DNA from: Segetibacter sp. 3557_3
GTDB lineage: Bacteria; Bacteroidota; Bacteroidia; Chitinophagales; Chitinophagaceae
Length of the DNA stretch: 64,000 bases
Direction: 5' to 3'
Assembly: GCF_004354985.1 (NCBI RefSeq)
Contig: NZ_SMSK01000001.1
Coordinates: forward strand, 310,001 to 374,000
Both the position numbers and the translations under genes were made by a program. Shown in pieces: positions 1 to 9,656 of the stretch. The first letter of the stretch is position 1. Every line of letters starts with the position of its first letter. The notes beneath the pieces were generated by a model, which saw only the letters and a program-made list of their open reading frames with translations, was not told the DNA's origin and searched no databases.

Positions 1-400
1 GGGGACTACCATGTACCAATAACAGGTTTAGGTTGTCTTCATTTAACTGAAATTCTACTTTGATGTGAGCAGGTAAGGTCCTTAGATATCTTCTCTCATC
101 AGGTTTCACCAGCGAGTTTGTGTAGGATATCGAAATCTTACCCATGTCCTTTTCAGGTTCTGTTTTATAGGCGCAGCCACATTCGTCACTCATCAGGCCG
201 ATACCCTGATCATAATTTCCTGCAATGGTTGGAATACCTCTTTTCCTGATTTCGTTGATTACTTCATTGGGCCAGATATTGTAGCCAACTAAATCCCCAA
301 GGCAGTAAATGGCATCAGGCATCTGCGCTTCTATGCTCTTAAAGCAAGCTTCCAATGCAGGAAGGTTCGCGTGTATATCACTGAACAATGCAATTCTCAT
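1..400 (-). CDS. Metallophosphoesterase (calcineurin-like), 3'-truncated by window edge
   Basis: The reading frame starts at the ATG at 400-398 and is still open at base 1, giving about 133 residues. The N-terminus MRIALFSDIHAN carries the D-x-H metal site. It is followed by LGDLVGYN (the GD motif), GNYDQ in place of the usual GN(H/Y)D motif, and LLLVHGSP near the edge. This order is that of calcineurin-type metallophosphoesterases of the YfcE/MJ0936 group, which hydrolyse phosphoesters with two bound metal ions. It begins 12 bases beyond the stop of acr3 and is read the same way, so it is probably the distal gene of the ars operon. Its substrate cannot be told from sequence. A decayed copy of part of this gene lies near 56.5 kb. 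Confidence 0.85.
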   Translation of the reverse strand, partial: MRIALFSDIHANLPALEACFKSIEAQMPDAIYCLGDLVGYNIWPNEVINEIRKRGIPTIAGNYDQGIGLMSDECGCAYKTEPEKDMGKISISYTNSLVKPDERRYLRTLPAHIKVEFQLNEDNLNLLLVHGSP

Positions 401-411
401 GTAGAAGAGAT

Positions 412-1494
412 TTATGCGTTTTGAAGTTGAGGTTTGGAGTAATACTTATTTCTTAACCAGAATGCAACATTGACCAGGGCAATCAATGCAGGCACTTCTA
501 CCAGCGGACCTATGACTCCTGCAAAAGCCTGCCCGCTGTTGATTCCAAATACCCCTATCGCAACAGCAATGGCTAGTTCAAAGTTATTTCCAGCTGCAGT
601 AAAGGCGATCGACGCATTTGTTGAATAATCTGCTCCCATCTTTTTGCCGATAAAAAAACTGACCAGGAACATTACAGCGAAGTATATGACCAAAGGAATG
701 GCAATTCGAACTACGTCAAGCGGGATACGTACAATCAGTTCGCCTTTAAGACTGAACATGATAACAATGGTAAAAAGCAGTGCTATTAAGGTAATTGGCG
801 AGATGAACGGGATAAACTTCGTTTCATACCATTCAATGCTCTTAAGGCTAATAAGGGCATAGCGGCTTATAACACCAGCGGCAAATGGAATACCTAGATA
901 GATCGCAACACTCTCAGCAATCTGGCCGATTGTGATATTTACTTCCGATCCCGTCCCGCCGAAGAGCGGAGGTAGTACAGTAATAAAAACATAAGCGTAA
1001 ATGCTGTAGAGAAGCACCTGAAAGATGCTGTTTAAGGCAACAAGTCCCGCGGCATATTCTCTGCTACCTTCGGCTAGTTCATTCCAGACGATTACCATAG
1101 CGATGCATCGTGCAAGCCCGATCAGGATCAGGCCCACCATATACTCAGGATAGCCATGTAAAAAGACCATGGCCAGGATAAACATAAGAATAGGCCCGAT
1201 TATCCAATTAAGCAGCAGCGAGACGCCTAAAACCTTAGTGTTCTTGAAAACCTCTTTTAGTTTGTCGTACTTCACCTTTGCAAAAGGGGGATACATCATC
1301 AAAATCAACCCGATTGCCAGAGGAATATTGGTGGTGCCTGTAGAAAACGAATTGATGAAGGTAGAGGAGGAAGGGAACAGATAGCCAAGAGCAACACCCA
1401 GCGCCATTGCAATAAAAATCCAAAGCGTTAAGTATCTATCCAGGAAACTAAGTTTCTTCCGTTCACTGGCCGGAGCACAGTTGTTTGCAGACAT
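412..1494 (-). CDS. acr3: ACR3-family arsenite efflux transporter
   Basis: A 360-residue polytopic membrane protein that exports arsenite across the inner membrane. The open frame extends upstream to 1575 and would overlap arsM, so I chose the ATG at 1494-1492, which gives [20 protein letters not shown] followed by the first membrane segment. About ten hydrophobic segments are visible. The signature around residue 130 ([15 protein letters not shown]) holds the Cys that is conserved and needed for arsenite transport in ACR3 proteins. A second conserved region, [18 protein letters not shown], lies near residue 310. The gene lies 22 bases downstream of the arsM stop and is presumably co-transcribed with arsR and arsM. 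Family assignment is strong. Confidence 0.95.
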   Translation of the reverse strand: MSANNCAPASERKKLSFLDRYLTLWIFIAMALGVALGYLFPSSSTFINSFSTGTTNIPLAIGLILMMYPPFAKVKYDKLKEVFKNTKVLGVSLLLNWIIGPILMFILAMVFLHGYPEYMVGLILIGLARCIAMVIVWNELAEGSREYAAGLVALNSIFQVLLYSIYAYVFITVLPPLFGGTGSEVNITIGQIAESVAIYLGIPFAAGVISRYALISLKSIEWYETKFIPFISPITLIALLFTIVIMFSLKGELIVRIPLDVVRIAIPLVIYFAVMFLVSFFIGKKMGADYSTNASIAFTAAGNNFELAIAVAIGVFGINSGQAFAGVIGPLVEVPALIALVNVAFWLRNKYYSKPQLQNA

Positions 1495-1516
1495 TTTGAG
1501 CAGATTTAGTATTGGA

Positions 1517-2365
1517 TTAATTGCAACATCCCGGAGCACAACAAGCTGCCTGCTCGGCAACGGGCTTCTCAGCATAAACTGTTATGCTTCGGATCCCGGT
1601 TCCTGACTGCTTAAAGTCTGCGTTTTGTTCAGCGGATAAATAATTGCTTAGGATATCATCAGGGATGACAATGGCCTTGTCTTTCTGAATGGTAAGGTTA
1701 GTGAAGCCATTGCTCTCTATTAGTTCCAAATAAGCGCCTTTTTGGATAGCACCAGCGACACAGCCTGCATACATTTCCGCAGCTTCTTTGATTTCGGCTG
1801 GTAGTTCGCCTTCCAACACGATATCTGAAATACTAAAGTGTCCCCCTGGCTTCAATACCCGGTAGATCTCTTTAAAAACCTCGTTTTTGTTGGGAACCAA
1901 GTTCAGAACACAGTTACTTACGATTACATCCGCGGTATTTGCTGTTACAGGCATCTTTTCTATGTCTCCCTGCCTGAACTCAACATTGTTAAAGCCTCTC
2001 ACTTCATTATTTATCCTGGCTCGTTCAATCATAGCGGGTGTGAAGTCTATCCCTATTACTTTTCCTGTCTCCCCAGTCTCGTGCCTGGCAACGAAGGCAT
2101 CATTACCTGCACCGCTCCCTAAGTCTATTACTACATCCCCTTCTTTGATCTTGGCAAATTGTGTCGGCAAGCCGCAGCCTAAGCCGAGATCTGCATCCGG
2201 ATTGTAGCCCTCCAGCTCATTATAGTCGTCAGCCATGATGTTGTATACTTCCGTCGAGCAGCAACCGGATCCACAGCATGAACTTTGGTTGGTTTCCTTA
2301 TCCTGCAAGGCAATCTCTGAATACTTCTGCCTCACCAGGTCCTTAACTTGTTGTTGAGTCTCCAT
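1517..2365 (-). CDS. arsM: Arsenite S-adenosylmethionine methyltransferase ArsM
   Basis: A 282-residue class I SAM-dependent methyltransferase that methylates As(III). The SAM motif [13 protein letters not shown] is at about residues 78-90, followed by [13 protein letters not shown], and the C-terminal part carries [11 protein letters not shown], the CVAGA segment typical of ArsM with an arsenic-binding Cys. The N-terminal region has a Cys-rich stretch ([10 protein letters not shown]), and the protein ends in a second one ([10 protein letters not shown]), giving extra thiols that could bind As(III). The gene lies between arsR and acr3. One of the two palindromic operators lies just upstream of its start, so ArsR could also control it from an internal promoter. 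Confidence 0.95.
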   Translation of the reverse strand: METQQQVKDLVRQKYSEIALQDKETNQSSCCGSGCCSTEVYNIMADDYNELEGYNPDADLGLGCGLPTQFAKIKEGDVVIDLGSGAGNDAFVARHETGETGKVIGIDFTPAMIERARINNEVRGFNNVEFRQGDIEKMPVTANTADVIVSNCVLNLVPNKNEVFKEIYRVLKPGGHFSISDIVLEGELPAEIKEAAEMYAGCVAGAIQKGAYLELIESNGFTNLTIQKDKAIVIPDDILSNYLSAEQNADFKQSGTGIRSITVYAEKPVAEQAACCAPGCCN

Positions 2366-2386
2366 AGTTTAAATTTTTAGATGTTT

Positions 2387-2402
2387 ATCGAAATATTACG
2401 AT
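2387..2402. promoter_or_regulatory. Candidate ArsR operator, copy 2 (arsR-arsM gap)
   Basis: ATCGAAATATTACGAT is an interrupted palindrome (ATCG-N-AATATT-N-CGAT). It differs at one base from the copy that abuts the arsR start codon, and it lies 21 bases upstream of arsM. The same 16-mer in both ars intergenic gaps and its dyad symmetry suggest a binding site for the dimeric repressor. Binding itself is inferred. Confidence 0.65.
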
Positions 2403-2422
2403 GATCATTTGCAAAAAAAAGC

Positions 2423-2752
2423 TTAGCAGCAATTGCTGCCAGCTTTGTAGCTGTCGAACATTTCATTTATTACAGCCTGCGCCGCCTGCCATGCTTTAGG
2501 GTCTATACAGTAACAAACTTTGGCACCATCTATTTCCCCTTGGATCAATCCGGCTTCCTTTAGTTCTTTGAGGTGCTGTGATACGGTACTTTGAGAAAGC
2601 GGCAATTCTTCTACTATGTCTCCGCAAACGCAGGCCGACCGTTTTGCCAATAGGGTTAAAATAGCAACTCTTGCAGGATGCCCCAGAGCCTTTGCGATGT
2701 TGGCAACTTTGTTCTCCTTTACACTAAACTCATCTGATTTCGTAGCTCCCAT
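2423..2752 (-). CDS. arsR: ArsR/SmtB-family metalloregulator
   Basis: A 109-residue winged-helix repressor that leaves DNA when it binds As(III). The helix-turn-helix is around residues 35-75 (VAILTLLAKRSACVCGDIVE, then LSQSTVSQHLKELKEAGLI). The segment SACVCGDIV matches the alpha-3 Cys-x-Cys site (ELCVCDL type) that binds arsenite, and the protein ends in NCC. It is the first gene of the minus-strand ars operon, and an ATCG-N-AATATT-N-CGAT palindrome touches its start codon, which fits autoregulation. Confidence 0.95.
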   Translation of the reverse strand: MGATKSDEFSVKENKVANIAKALGHPARVAILTLLAKRSACVCGDIVEELPLSQSTVSQHLKELKEAGLIQGEIDGAKVCYCIDPKAWQAAQAVINEMFDSYKAGSNCC

Positions 2753-2768
2753 ATCGCAATATTACGAT
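2753..2768. promoter_or_regulatory. Candidate ArsR operator, copy 1 (arsR promoter)
   Basis: ATCGCAATATTACGAT lies directly before the arsR ATG (minus strand) and has the same dyad design as the 2387-2402 site. On the minus strand it contains TAATATTG, one base from the Bacteroidota -7 box TAnnTTTG. Because the ATG follows so closely, transcription from this box would give a nearly leaderless message, so the promoter reading is uncertain. Confidence 0.6.
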
Positions 2769-2959
2769 TAGTTTTAGAAACCAAAAACTAATTTTAAGAT
2801 AATCCAAGAGCGTTTGGGTGCCTAAAAGCTCTTTACATGTGTTGATCTTTATTCAGACATGTCATTCGTTGATTTACCCGATCAATTATGAGGCGCTGTC
2901 ACTTTCAAGGTTTAAAAATGACGTTGTTGATGATCTTTTCATCTACGACCTGGGAAAGC

Positions 2960-3345
2960 CCAATACTCCACTAAGCACTACGGTATCCCCGATCTCGGTC
3001 GTACTCATGTAAAAGCAGCAACTGCCGCCCTTTAGTATTAAAGCCCGAGTCCGATCAAAAGGTGAGTCATTCCGGTTTTGTATTTGAACTGTGAATTCTT
3101 CTGGCTTCTTTCTCCGACCTATGGAAATGATCAGAAAGCCAATTAAAATCAGCTTTGCTCATTAAACGTTTTCAGTCGTTGCCGAGTGGAGAAGAACGGT
3201 GAGATCGCGGTCAAATATTGATCCCGTTAGTCTCCAGACTTTAAAAGCCTGGTAGAGTCAATAGTAAAGTTTAGTCCTAGCATAGTCAGGCTGATTAGCC
3301 TTGTCATGTCCTGGATTTTTCTTAGTCCGTGATCGTTGGTTATTT
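2960..3345 (-). pseudogene. Remnant of TraG/MobC-type conjugation ATPase (N-terminal YWFCY region)
   Basis: Read on the minus strand from about 3342, the frame gives TNDHGLRKIQDMTRLISLTM and then LGLNF, before a stop near 3229. This resembles the N-terminal membrane (YWFCY) region of Bacteroidota TraG/MobC coupling proteins (pattern: LRKI-DMTRLISI-L-HF). Further patches in shifted frames continue to about 2960, among them FLIISIGRRKK and FLNLESDS. Several stops and frameshifts make it non-functional. It lies where mobC is expected, directly after the relaxase remnant. The identification rests on memory of the family pattern. Confidence 0.5.
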
Positions 3346-3539
3346 CTATACCACACCGCTTGTTTGTAGGTTAAAGGTTTTTTGATATCTGTTTTTCGTT
3401 TTCTTTTTGCCGCCTTTTTTCGCCGATTGGGGATATGTTCAGCCGACTGTTTCGGCGTTACAAGCTTTGTAAAATGCCCTGTTTACCAAAAGCAGGAGCC
3501 TCTTCGTCTTCGTGTCTCTGGACCAGACTCATTTGTTGT

Positions 3540-3735
3540 GATTGTTTAGCATATTGATGCTCTTGAGCCATCGGTTCCATTGCGAGTTAGAGACGTTCAC
3601 CAATGCGTTTAGCTGTGTATTGCTTGCCAAGGTCACTGACGTTAAACACGCACCTTGTTTTATGGTCCACATGGGTCAAGCCGTAGATTAATCCTGACTC
3701 ATTCTGCCTGAGGACAGTACTAATTTTTTTTTTTT
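3540..3735 (-). pseudogene. Remnant of MobB/TraI-type relaxase, C-terminal end
   Basis: The minus-strand frame through 3720-3570 reads LRQNESGLIYGLTHVDHKTR, then CVFNVSDLGKQYTAKRIGER and L-stop. GLIYGLTHVDH-TRCVFN-SDLGKQYTAK is the recurrent C-terminal block of Bacteroidota mobilization relaxases. Beyond the stop, a Lys/Arg-rich run (EKRRQKENEK) near 3410 resembles the basic tail of such proteins. No intact relaxase domain remains. A 14-base T run at about 3722-3735 borders the fragment, and the 77-codon frame behind it (3720-3953, minus) is not recognised and may be another piece of the decayed element. Confidence 0.55.
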
Positions 3736-3962
3736 GCTGAGGTGTTAATCAGATCTGCTGATGATTGATTTGGACGGTGTAAAAAGGCCAGGTCAATTGC
3801 AGTTTTATTTCGCGACTTGAATGATTGCCGTACCTGATCGTTTGATGCGTGTTTGTTATTGAATACAATGTAATCATCCGGCACCTGCGTGTACGTCCTG
3901 GCGTCCGAGTAGCAGACAAGGCGATGATAATTGGAGACAATCCGGATCATCAATCATTGTCC

Positions 3963-4090
3963 ATGTCGTTTACTTAAGCTTGTTACCAGAAATATGGTGA
4001 ATAAAGTGATGCGGTAAAAGTGAGTGACACAACGATGGTGAATAGCATTCCTCCAGCAGGTCGCCAAAAAAAGGTTTTAAGTAAACGATA
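3963..4090. mobile_element. MITE-like intergenic element, copy 1
   Basis: A divergent member of the family seen at 14.7, 37.1, 44.3 and 47.6 kb. The left end is ATGTCGTTTACTTAAGC and the right end is TTTTAAGTAAACGATAT, whose reverse complement matches it at about 14 positions. Inside are GTGACACAACGATGGTG and TCGCCAAAAAAAGG, weak versions of the shared core. There is no coding capacity. It separates the decayed mobilization genes from the susC promoter region. Confidence 0.55.
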
Positions 4091-4456
4091 TTAAATCCAT
4101 ATCGACCATTGTTATACAAGCTGGGTTATGGACGAAAACCTTTTTTGTACCGGCACACGCGACTTCGTTTGACGGACGCACCCAAATAAATGAGGCTGCA
4201 ATGCATGTTAAGCTTCAATGGACAATTTCCAGCGAAGTGCTTGACGCCCAAGCCATGCTTCTGGCGACATGTGAAGCCGAAATCTGTAGACCCTATACCT
4301 CAACTTATATTTTTTTGGTTCAAATTTTCCATTATATTACCAAACAATTAACACAAACTAACATTGCATGCCAAACTTCCCTTGAACTGAGCAGCCGCTC
4401 GATTCTGAGGATTGCCCTTGCGCGATCATAATCTATCATCCTACAACCCGTCAATC
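4091..4456. other. Intergenic region upstream of susC
   Basis: About 365 bases with no recognisable gene. A 76-codon frame at 4201-4431 has no family features and runs into the susC start. The stretch presumably carries the susC promoter, but I see no clear TAnnTTTG box. Confidence 0.4.
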
Positions 4457-7400
4457 ATGACTCTTTTTACAAACAAGTATTTCTTATTGGTCAAATCCGC
4501 TTGGGAAATCTTATCGGCAAAAATTGCAGTCTCTCTTTTTATAGCGATCATTTTGTCTAGCAGTAATTGGGCCTATTCCCAAAGTGCTCCGAGATCGCTA
4601 AGGGTATCAGGGTTAGTAACAGACGTTTCAACTGGTGAAACTTTGATTGGCGCTACAGTAAGAGTACAAGGCAGAAATACTGGCGTACCTGTTGACCGTG
4701 CAGGTCATTTTTCTATAGAGGTGCCAAACGCCAATTCCGTTTTGATAGTGACATTTGTGGGCTACACAGAACAGGAAGTTCCATTAGAAGGCAAAACGGT
4801 GCTTGATATAAAGCTATCCAGAGTAACAACCAACTTAGAGGAGGTTGTTGTACAAGGTTTTGGCTTAACTACGAAAAAGAAGACAGTTGCCGGGGCTCAG
4901 GCAACGGTTAGTGGCGAGGAGTTGTCGCGCTCACGTGCCACATCAGCCTCCGGCGCGTTAGTAGGTAAGGTAGCAGGTGTAAACTTCAGGCAAGCTCAAG
5001 GCCGGCCGGGGTCGGCGCCGGATATTCGCATCCGTAACTTTGGCGGTAACCCACTATATGTAATTGATGGTGTACGACGGAACCTGGATGCTTTTAATAA
5101 CCTGGACTTTAATGATATTGAATCATTAAACGTTCTAAAAGACGGCTCCGCTGCTATTTACGGCATGCAGGCAGAAAACGGTGTAATCGTTGTAACCACA
5201 AAAAAGGGTAAAAGAAATCAAAAGCCTACTCTGGGCTATGATAGCTATTATGGTGTACAACAGATCGTTAACTTCAATAAGCCAGCCGATATAAAAAGTT
5301 ATATCAGAGGCATAGTACAAACCGAAACATACGGAAACGGTATTACAAGCACAGCTAATAGAACGATAACACGCGAAGAATACGATAAGTGGATGGCTGG
5401 CGGTAAGGGAGGTGCAGTGCCGGGTTACGAGGGATTTGACTGGTATAAATATATATACATAGATGCACCGCAATCGTCGCACAAGGTTTCTATTAGCGGT
5501 GGATCGGATAATGCAGACTATTATATAGCCGGAACTACCATATCGCAGAAACCGATGCTACGCAACTTTGGCGATGGTCTTACCCGCCACAATGTGCAGG
5601 CTAATGTTAACGCTACAGTAAGCAAGCGTGTTAAATTCGGTGTTCAATTGAACGGATACTGGTCAAGATTATCCAATACAAATATTCCCGGCGATGATTA
5701 TGACTTTGCAGGCGAAACCTCATACCGTAACTTGCCAACACATCGCCCCTTTGCCAATGATAACCCATTATACCCGCAAAATTCAGCGGCCGGTGACTTC
5801 ACCTATAGCTATGGTTTAGTAAGTCCGGAATTTTCCGGAGTTGAATCGACCACAAGAAGAAGTGTACAGATAAATGCTAATCTGGAAATAGACATCTTAA
5901 GAGGACTTAAGGCACGTATGCTTGGCAGCTATTCGTTTTTATCGAATCAACTTGACTCGCGCCGTAAATCACCCACACTATATAGCTTTAACGCAGCAAC
6001 CAATTCTTATAATGTTGCTTTTTCTACCGAAAACCGGAATGTGGATCATGTTTTTACCAATACTGACAATACTTCAACCAACTTCCAATTAGAGTATAAA
6101 AGATCTTTTGGCAAGCATAACATGCAGGCAAATGGCGGTATGGAGACCAGGTTAAATTATTCACCACAGATAAGGGTTAACGGTGCGCCTCCTGCTAACA
6201 ACATAGCTTTTGTACCCAATATCTTAACGTTTGTGACTAACGTTAATGATGACATCAGTGTATATACACCAAGGCATGGATATATAGTACGACTTAATTA
6301 TGACTACGGTGGAAAATACATTGCTGAGTTTTTCGGAACTTATGATGGTTCGCCTTTATTTAAACCCAGCAAGCGATACGGGTTCTTCCCCGGAGGGTCG
6401 GTGGCTTATCGTATTTCTCAGGAAGATTTCTGGAAGAAAAGTTCGTTCTTAACGAAGATCAATGATTTTAAAGTTAGGGCCTCGTATGGTATTTTAGGCT
6501 TCGAAAATGATGGTAACTTCTTAACAGGTTATGATTATAACCCTGGCAATAACAATACTGCTGTGGCGGTTTTAAACGGTAACACTATAATTGGATCACA
6601 GGCAAGAGGTCTTAATTCTGATTATGTAACCTGGGGCCGCTCTAAATCGACCAACGTAGGTATTGACTTTACCTTGTTAAGAAACCGCCTAAGCATTACG
6701 TTTGATTATTTCAACCGTTTAAGGACGGGTATTCTGGCTCCAAGGAATGATGTGTTTGTGCCGAACCTGGCAGGTTACACTATTGGCAGTGAAAATCTTA
6801 ACACCGATAAAAACCGCGGTATTGATGGCAATGTTTCATGGCGTGATCGTATCGGCAACGTTACTTATCAGATAGGAGGTAACTTTATCTACGGAAGAAA
6901 TATAACGGGTTTCCGTTATCAACAACTTTTTAGCAGCCTTTATTCCAGGTGGCGAAATCCGGCTAATGACGAAGGCCGTTTAACGGGCGGAACATTCCAA
7001 TTGATAACAACAGGGCAATTTCAAAACTGGACACAAATCGCTAATCATCCCATTGACCAGGATGGTAAAGGCAATCAAACCCTTCGCCCGGGCGATTTTA
7101 TATACCAGGATACAAACAACGATGGTTTTATTAATGACCTTGACAGGCAAATAGCCACCTACGGTATAAATGGGGGTAACCCAATGCTAGGCTTTGGCTT
7201 CAATATGGGTGCCAGTTACAAAGGGTTTGATATCAGGATGGATTTTGCGGGTGGTTCAATGTTCACGTTTCAACAGGACGCTGTCAGTAACAATACTGCG
7301 CCAAACTTTATGCGTGAGTGGTTCCCTAACCAAAATACATCGCAATATCTGATGGATAACTCAAGTTATTATAGTGACATCTGGGATAGGAACAGTCCGA

Positions 7401-7705
7401 TAATTGTCGGTAAATATCCGATGCTCTTGCAACAAACCCCTCCCCCCAATACAAGTTATACAAGCACGGGGTGGCAAACCAGTGTGACCTATGTTAAATT
7501 ACGGAACATAGATATCGGCTATACCCTCCCATTCTCAGTAATGAAACCATTAGGTATCTCAAATTTTAAGGTATACGTATCCGGACAGAATGTGATCACT
7601 TTTTCGAACATGCCTGCAAAGCTTGATCCTGAAATTACATCCGGTGGCGGTCAGGGATATCCTAACCCCAGGATTTTAACCGTGGGTGTTCAAGCGAAAT
7701 TCTAA
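4457..7705 (+). CDS. SusC/RagA-type TonB-linked outer-membrane protein
   Basis: A TonB-dependent outer-membrane channel that imports oligomers captured by its SusD partner. I chose the ATG at 4457 (MTLFTNKYFLLVK), which puts the signal peptide near residues 18-42, rather than the upstream extension. The order is: a carboxypeptidase-regulatory-like domain (about 48-130, with GETLIGATVRVQG and FVGYTEQEV), the TonB box region EEVVVQGFGL, the plug (ALVGKVAGVNFRQ, PLYVIDGVRR, LKDGSAAIYGMQAENGVIVV), and then the beta-barrel to the C-terminal TVGVQAKF. At 1082 residues the length is normal. susD starts 6 bases after the stop. The substrate is not shown by the sequence, and no glycoside hydrolase lies next to the pair. 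Confidence 0.95.
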   Translation: MTLFTNKYFLLVKSAWEILSAKIAVSLFIAIILSSSNWAYSQSAPRSLRVSGLVTDVSTGETLIGATVRVQGRNTGVPVDRAGHFSIEVPNANSVLIVTFVGYTEQEVPLEGKTVLDIKLSRVTTNLEEVVVQGFGLTTKKKTVAGAQATVSGEELSRSRATSASGALVGKVAGVNFRQAQGRPGSAPDIRIRNFGGNPLYVIDGVRRNLDAFNNLDFNDIESLNVLKDGSAAIYGMQAENGVIVVTTKKGKRNQKPTLGYDSYYGVQQIVNFNKPADIKSYIRGIVQTETYGNGITSTANRTITREEYDKWMAGGKGGAVPGYEGFDWYKYIYIDAPQSSHKVSISGGSDNADYYIAGTTISQKPMLRNFGDGLTRHNVQANVNATVSKRVKFGVQLNGYWSRLSNTNIPGDDYDFAGETSYRNLPTHRPFANDNPLYPQNSAAGDFTYSYGLVSPEFSGVESTTRRSVQINANLEIDILRGLKARMLGSYSFLSNQLDSRRKSPTLYSFNAATNSYNVAFSTENRNVDHVFTNTDNTSTNFQLEYKRSFGKHNMQANGGMETRLNYSPQIRVNGAPPANNIAFVPNILTFVTNVNDDISVYTPRHGYIVRLNYDYGGKYIAEFFGTYDGSPLFKPSKRYGFFPGGSVAYRISQEDFWKKSSFLTKINDFKVRASYGILGFENDGNFLTGYDYNPGNNNTAVAVLNGNTIIGSQARGLNSDYVTWGRSKSTNVGIDFTLLRNRLSITFDYFNRLRTGILAPRNDVFVPNLAGYTIGSENLNTDKNRGIDGNVSWRDRIGNVTYQIGGNFIYGRNITGFRYQQLFSSLYSRWRNPANDEGRLTGGTFQLITTGQFQNWTQIANHPIDQDGKGNQTLRPGDFIYQDTNNDGFINDLDRQIATYGINGGNPMLGFGFNMGASYKGFDIRMDFAGGSMFTFQQDAVSNNTAPNFMREWFPNQNTSQYLMDNSSYYSDIWDRNSPIIVGKYPMLLQQTPPPNTSYTSTGWQTSVTYVKLRNIDIGYTLPFSVMKPLGISNFKVYVSGQNVITFSNMPAKLDPEITSGGGQGYPNPRILTVGVQAKF

Positions 7706-7711
7706 AAGCAA

Positions 7712-9631
7712 ATGAGTATGATAAAGAAAATATTATATTGTCTTATTGCAATCTTTGCGACAAACGCTTTGTTCACAGGATGCAAAAAGGATTTGACCGT
7801 TGTTCCAAATAGCCTGTTACCAACGGACGACATTTATACCGATAAAAACCTAATAACATCGGTGTTAGCCCGCTTTTACCAGCAAACGCAAGGCTATGGT
7901 GCGTTCAACGATAATTGGAACAACTATCAGCAGGACCCTGACGAGGGTGTAAATAATAACGGCGCTCCAAGTACCGGCAACCTTGTTTGGGGAAGAGACA
8001 GGTACCGTGTGATGGATTATGCGCTTATACGAAGAATAAACCAGTTCCTGGAAGGTATACGGTCAGATGTATCAAAAAAAGCAATGACCCCAGGTGAGAA
8101 TGCCAACTTTGAAGCACAGGCTTTGTTTTTACGTGCCTGGAATTATTTTTTCATGACTCGTACTTTGGGGGGAATGAGTATTGTAGGTGACCAGGTATTT
8201 ACCTACAGTTCAGGTATGGATGTCACGCCACTTCAACTGCATCGCAACTCAGAAGCTGAATGTTATCAATATATAATGGATCAATGCGATTCTGCTGCTT
8301 CAAAGTTTGCACATGCCGTCACAATCTCAAATAATAACACTAATCTAGGTACCGCACGCACACTCAACGGAGCTATTGCCAATAAATGGGCAGCTTTGAT
8401 GCTTAAATCGCGTGCAGCCATAACTGCCGCTGCGATAGCTAAATATACACCGTTACGTGCGCCTGGTAATGTAATGAAAGATGCGAAAGGCACCGATGTA
8501 GTAGGTATTCCTGCCAGCCAGGCTGCTGGTTTTTATACTGCGGCCCTGGACGCTGCAAAAGACGTTATAGAAAACAGCCCTTATACTTTAATGTCAAATG
8601 CATCAAACCCTGAATATTCGTTTTACAATGCAACTACCTTAAAAGCAAACAATACCGAAGTAATATGGGCAACTGACAGAAAATCTCCTAATGTAAGAAC
8701 AGAATATACCAGTGATGTGGCCCCCCTAAGCCACTCAGATGGGTCTAAAGGTAATAGCCTGGGTGCAACACTTAACACGGTTGAAAGGTTTGAAAACAGG
8801 GATGGGTCAGATCCTAAGATCAAGGATAGAGTTGGCGGTCCTACCTCTGCTTACGTTTTTTATGATGATGTTGAAGCGCCGTTTAAGGCAAAGGATGCCC
8901 GGTTATGGGGAACAGTTATATGGCCTAATGCGTTATACCGCGGCACCCCCGTATCATTAAAGGCCGGTGATTTAACAAAAACTACTTTGCCGTATACCTA
9001 TGCTACAACTCCACCTTTAAGATCCGCTCCAAATGCATCTACCGGTCCAAACGGACCGGCAGATGTAAGCAGTAATTTTGTAAACAAAACAGGTTTTGGC
9101 GTACGCAAATGGCTCGACGAAACCGCGGGTGCCGGGGTATTGCCAAACTTTAGCGAAGTATGGTTTCCGCGTTTCCGCTTGTCAGAAGCCTACCTGATAG
9201 CTGCCGAAGCTGCTTTGGAATTAAACCAGGCACCAGTGGGTTTACCGTACATAAACAAAATTAGGGTAGACCACGGCCGTATACAACCGCTTTCCCTTGC
9301 TGCCTTTACGTTTGATAAGATCGTAAACGAGAACTTTGTTGAGTTCGCATTTGAAGACCACCGGGTTTGGGATTTAAAAAGATGGAGATTAGCACATGTT
9401 TTCTGGAACGGTGTACAAGATGATCCCAACGCTCAGGCGTTTGCATTATATGCTTTCCAGGTCAAAGTACCAGGGGATCCTAATAACGGGAAATGGGTAT
9501 TTGATAGAAGGAGAGCCTACAGGCGTGTAACCACTCCATTTGATTTTCGTGCCGAAAGTTATTATGCAAGTATAGATTTGGGATGGATAAATCCTAATAA
9601 CCCGAATTGGGTAAGAAACCCTTACCAATAA
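7712..9631 (+). CDS. SusD/RagB-type nutrient-binding outer-membrane lipoprotein
   Basis: A 639-residue surface lipoprotein that caps the SusC channel and binds ligand. A short signal peptide ends in the lipobox LFTGC (Cys near residue 24), followed by KKDLTVVPNSLLPTDDIYTD, the usual SusD start. The C-terminal SusD/RagB region has PRFRLSEAYLIAAEAALELN and then ENFVEFAFEDHRVWDLKRWR, the conserved E-F-EDHR-WDLKRWR block. Two in-frame ATGs lie six bases apart (7712 and 7718). It is the second gene of the susC-susD-DUF3823 operon. Confidence 0.95.
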   Translation: MSMIKKILYCLIAIFATNALFTGCKKDLTVVPNSLLPTDDIYTDKNLITSVLARFYQQTQGYGAFNDNWNNYQQDPDEGVNNNGAPSTGNLVWGRDRYRVMDYALIRRINQFLEGIRSDVSKKAMTPGENANFEAQALFLRAWNYFFMTRTLGGMSIVGDQVFTYSSGMDVTPLQLHRNSEAECYQYIMDQCDSAASKFAHAVTISNNNTNLGTARTLNGAIANKWAALMLKSRAAITAAAIAKYTPLRAPGNVMKDAKGTDVVGIPASQAAGFYTAALDAAKDVIENSPYTLMSNASNPEYSFYNATTLKANNTEVIWATDRKSPNVRTEYTSDVAPLSHSDGSKGNSLGATLNTVERFENRDGSDPKIKDRVGGPTSAYVFYDDVEAPFKAKDARLWGTVIWPNALYRGTPVSLKAGDLTKTTLPYTYATTPPLRSAPNASTGPNGPADVSSNFVNKTGFGVRKWLDETAGAGVLPNFSEVWFPRFRLSEAYLIAAEAALELNQAPVGLPYINKIRVDHGRIQPLSLAAFTFDKIVNENFVEFAFEDHRVWDLKRWRLAHVFWNGVQDDPNAQAFALYAFQVKVPGDPNNGKWVFDRRRAYRRVTTPFDFRAESYYASIDLGWINPNNPNWVRNPYQ

Positions 9632-9656
9632 CCGTTATCATCAATTGTAGAAAAAT

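Noticed and set aside
4201-4431. 76-codon frame upstream of susC
   Set aside because: It overlaps the extended susC frame and shows no family features. The region is better read as the susC leader.
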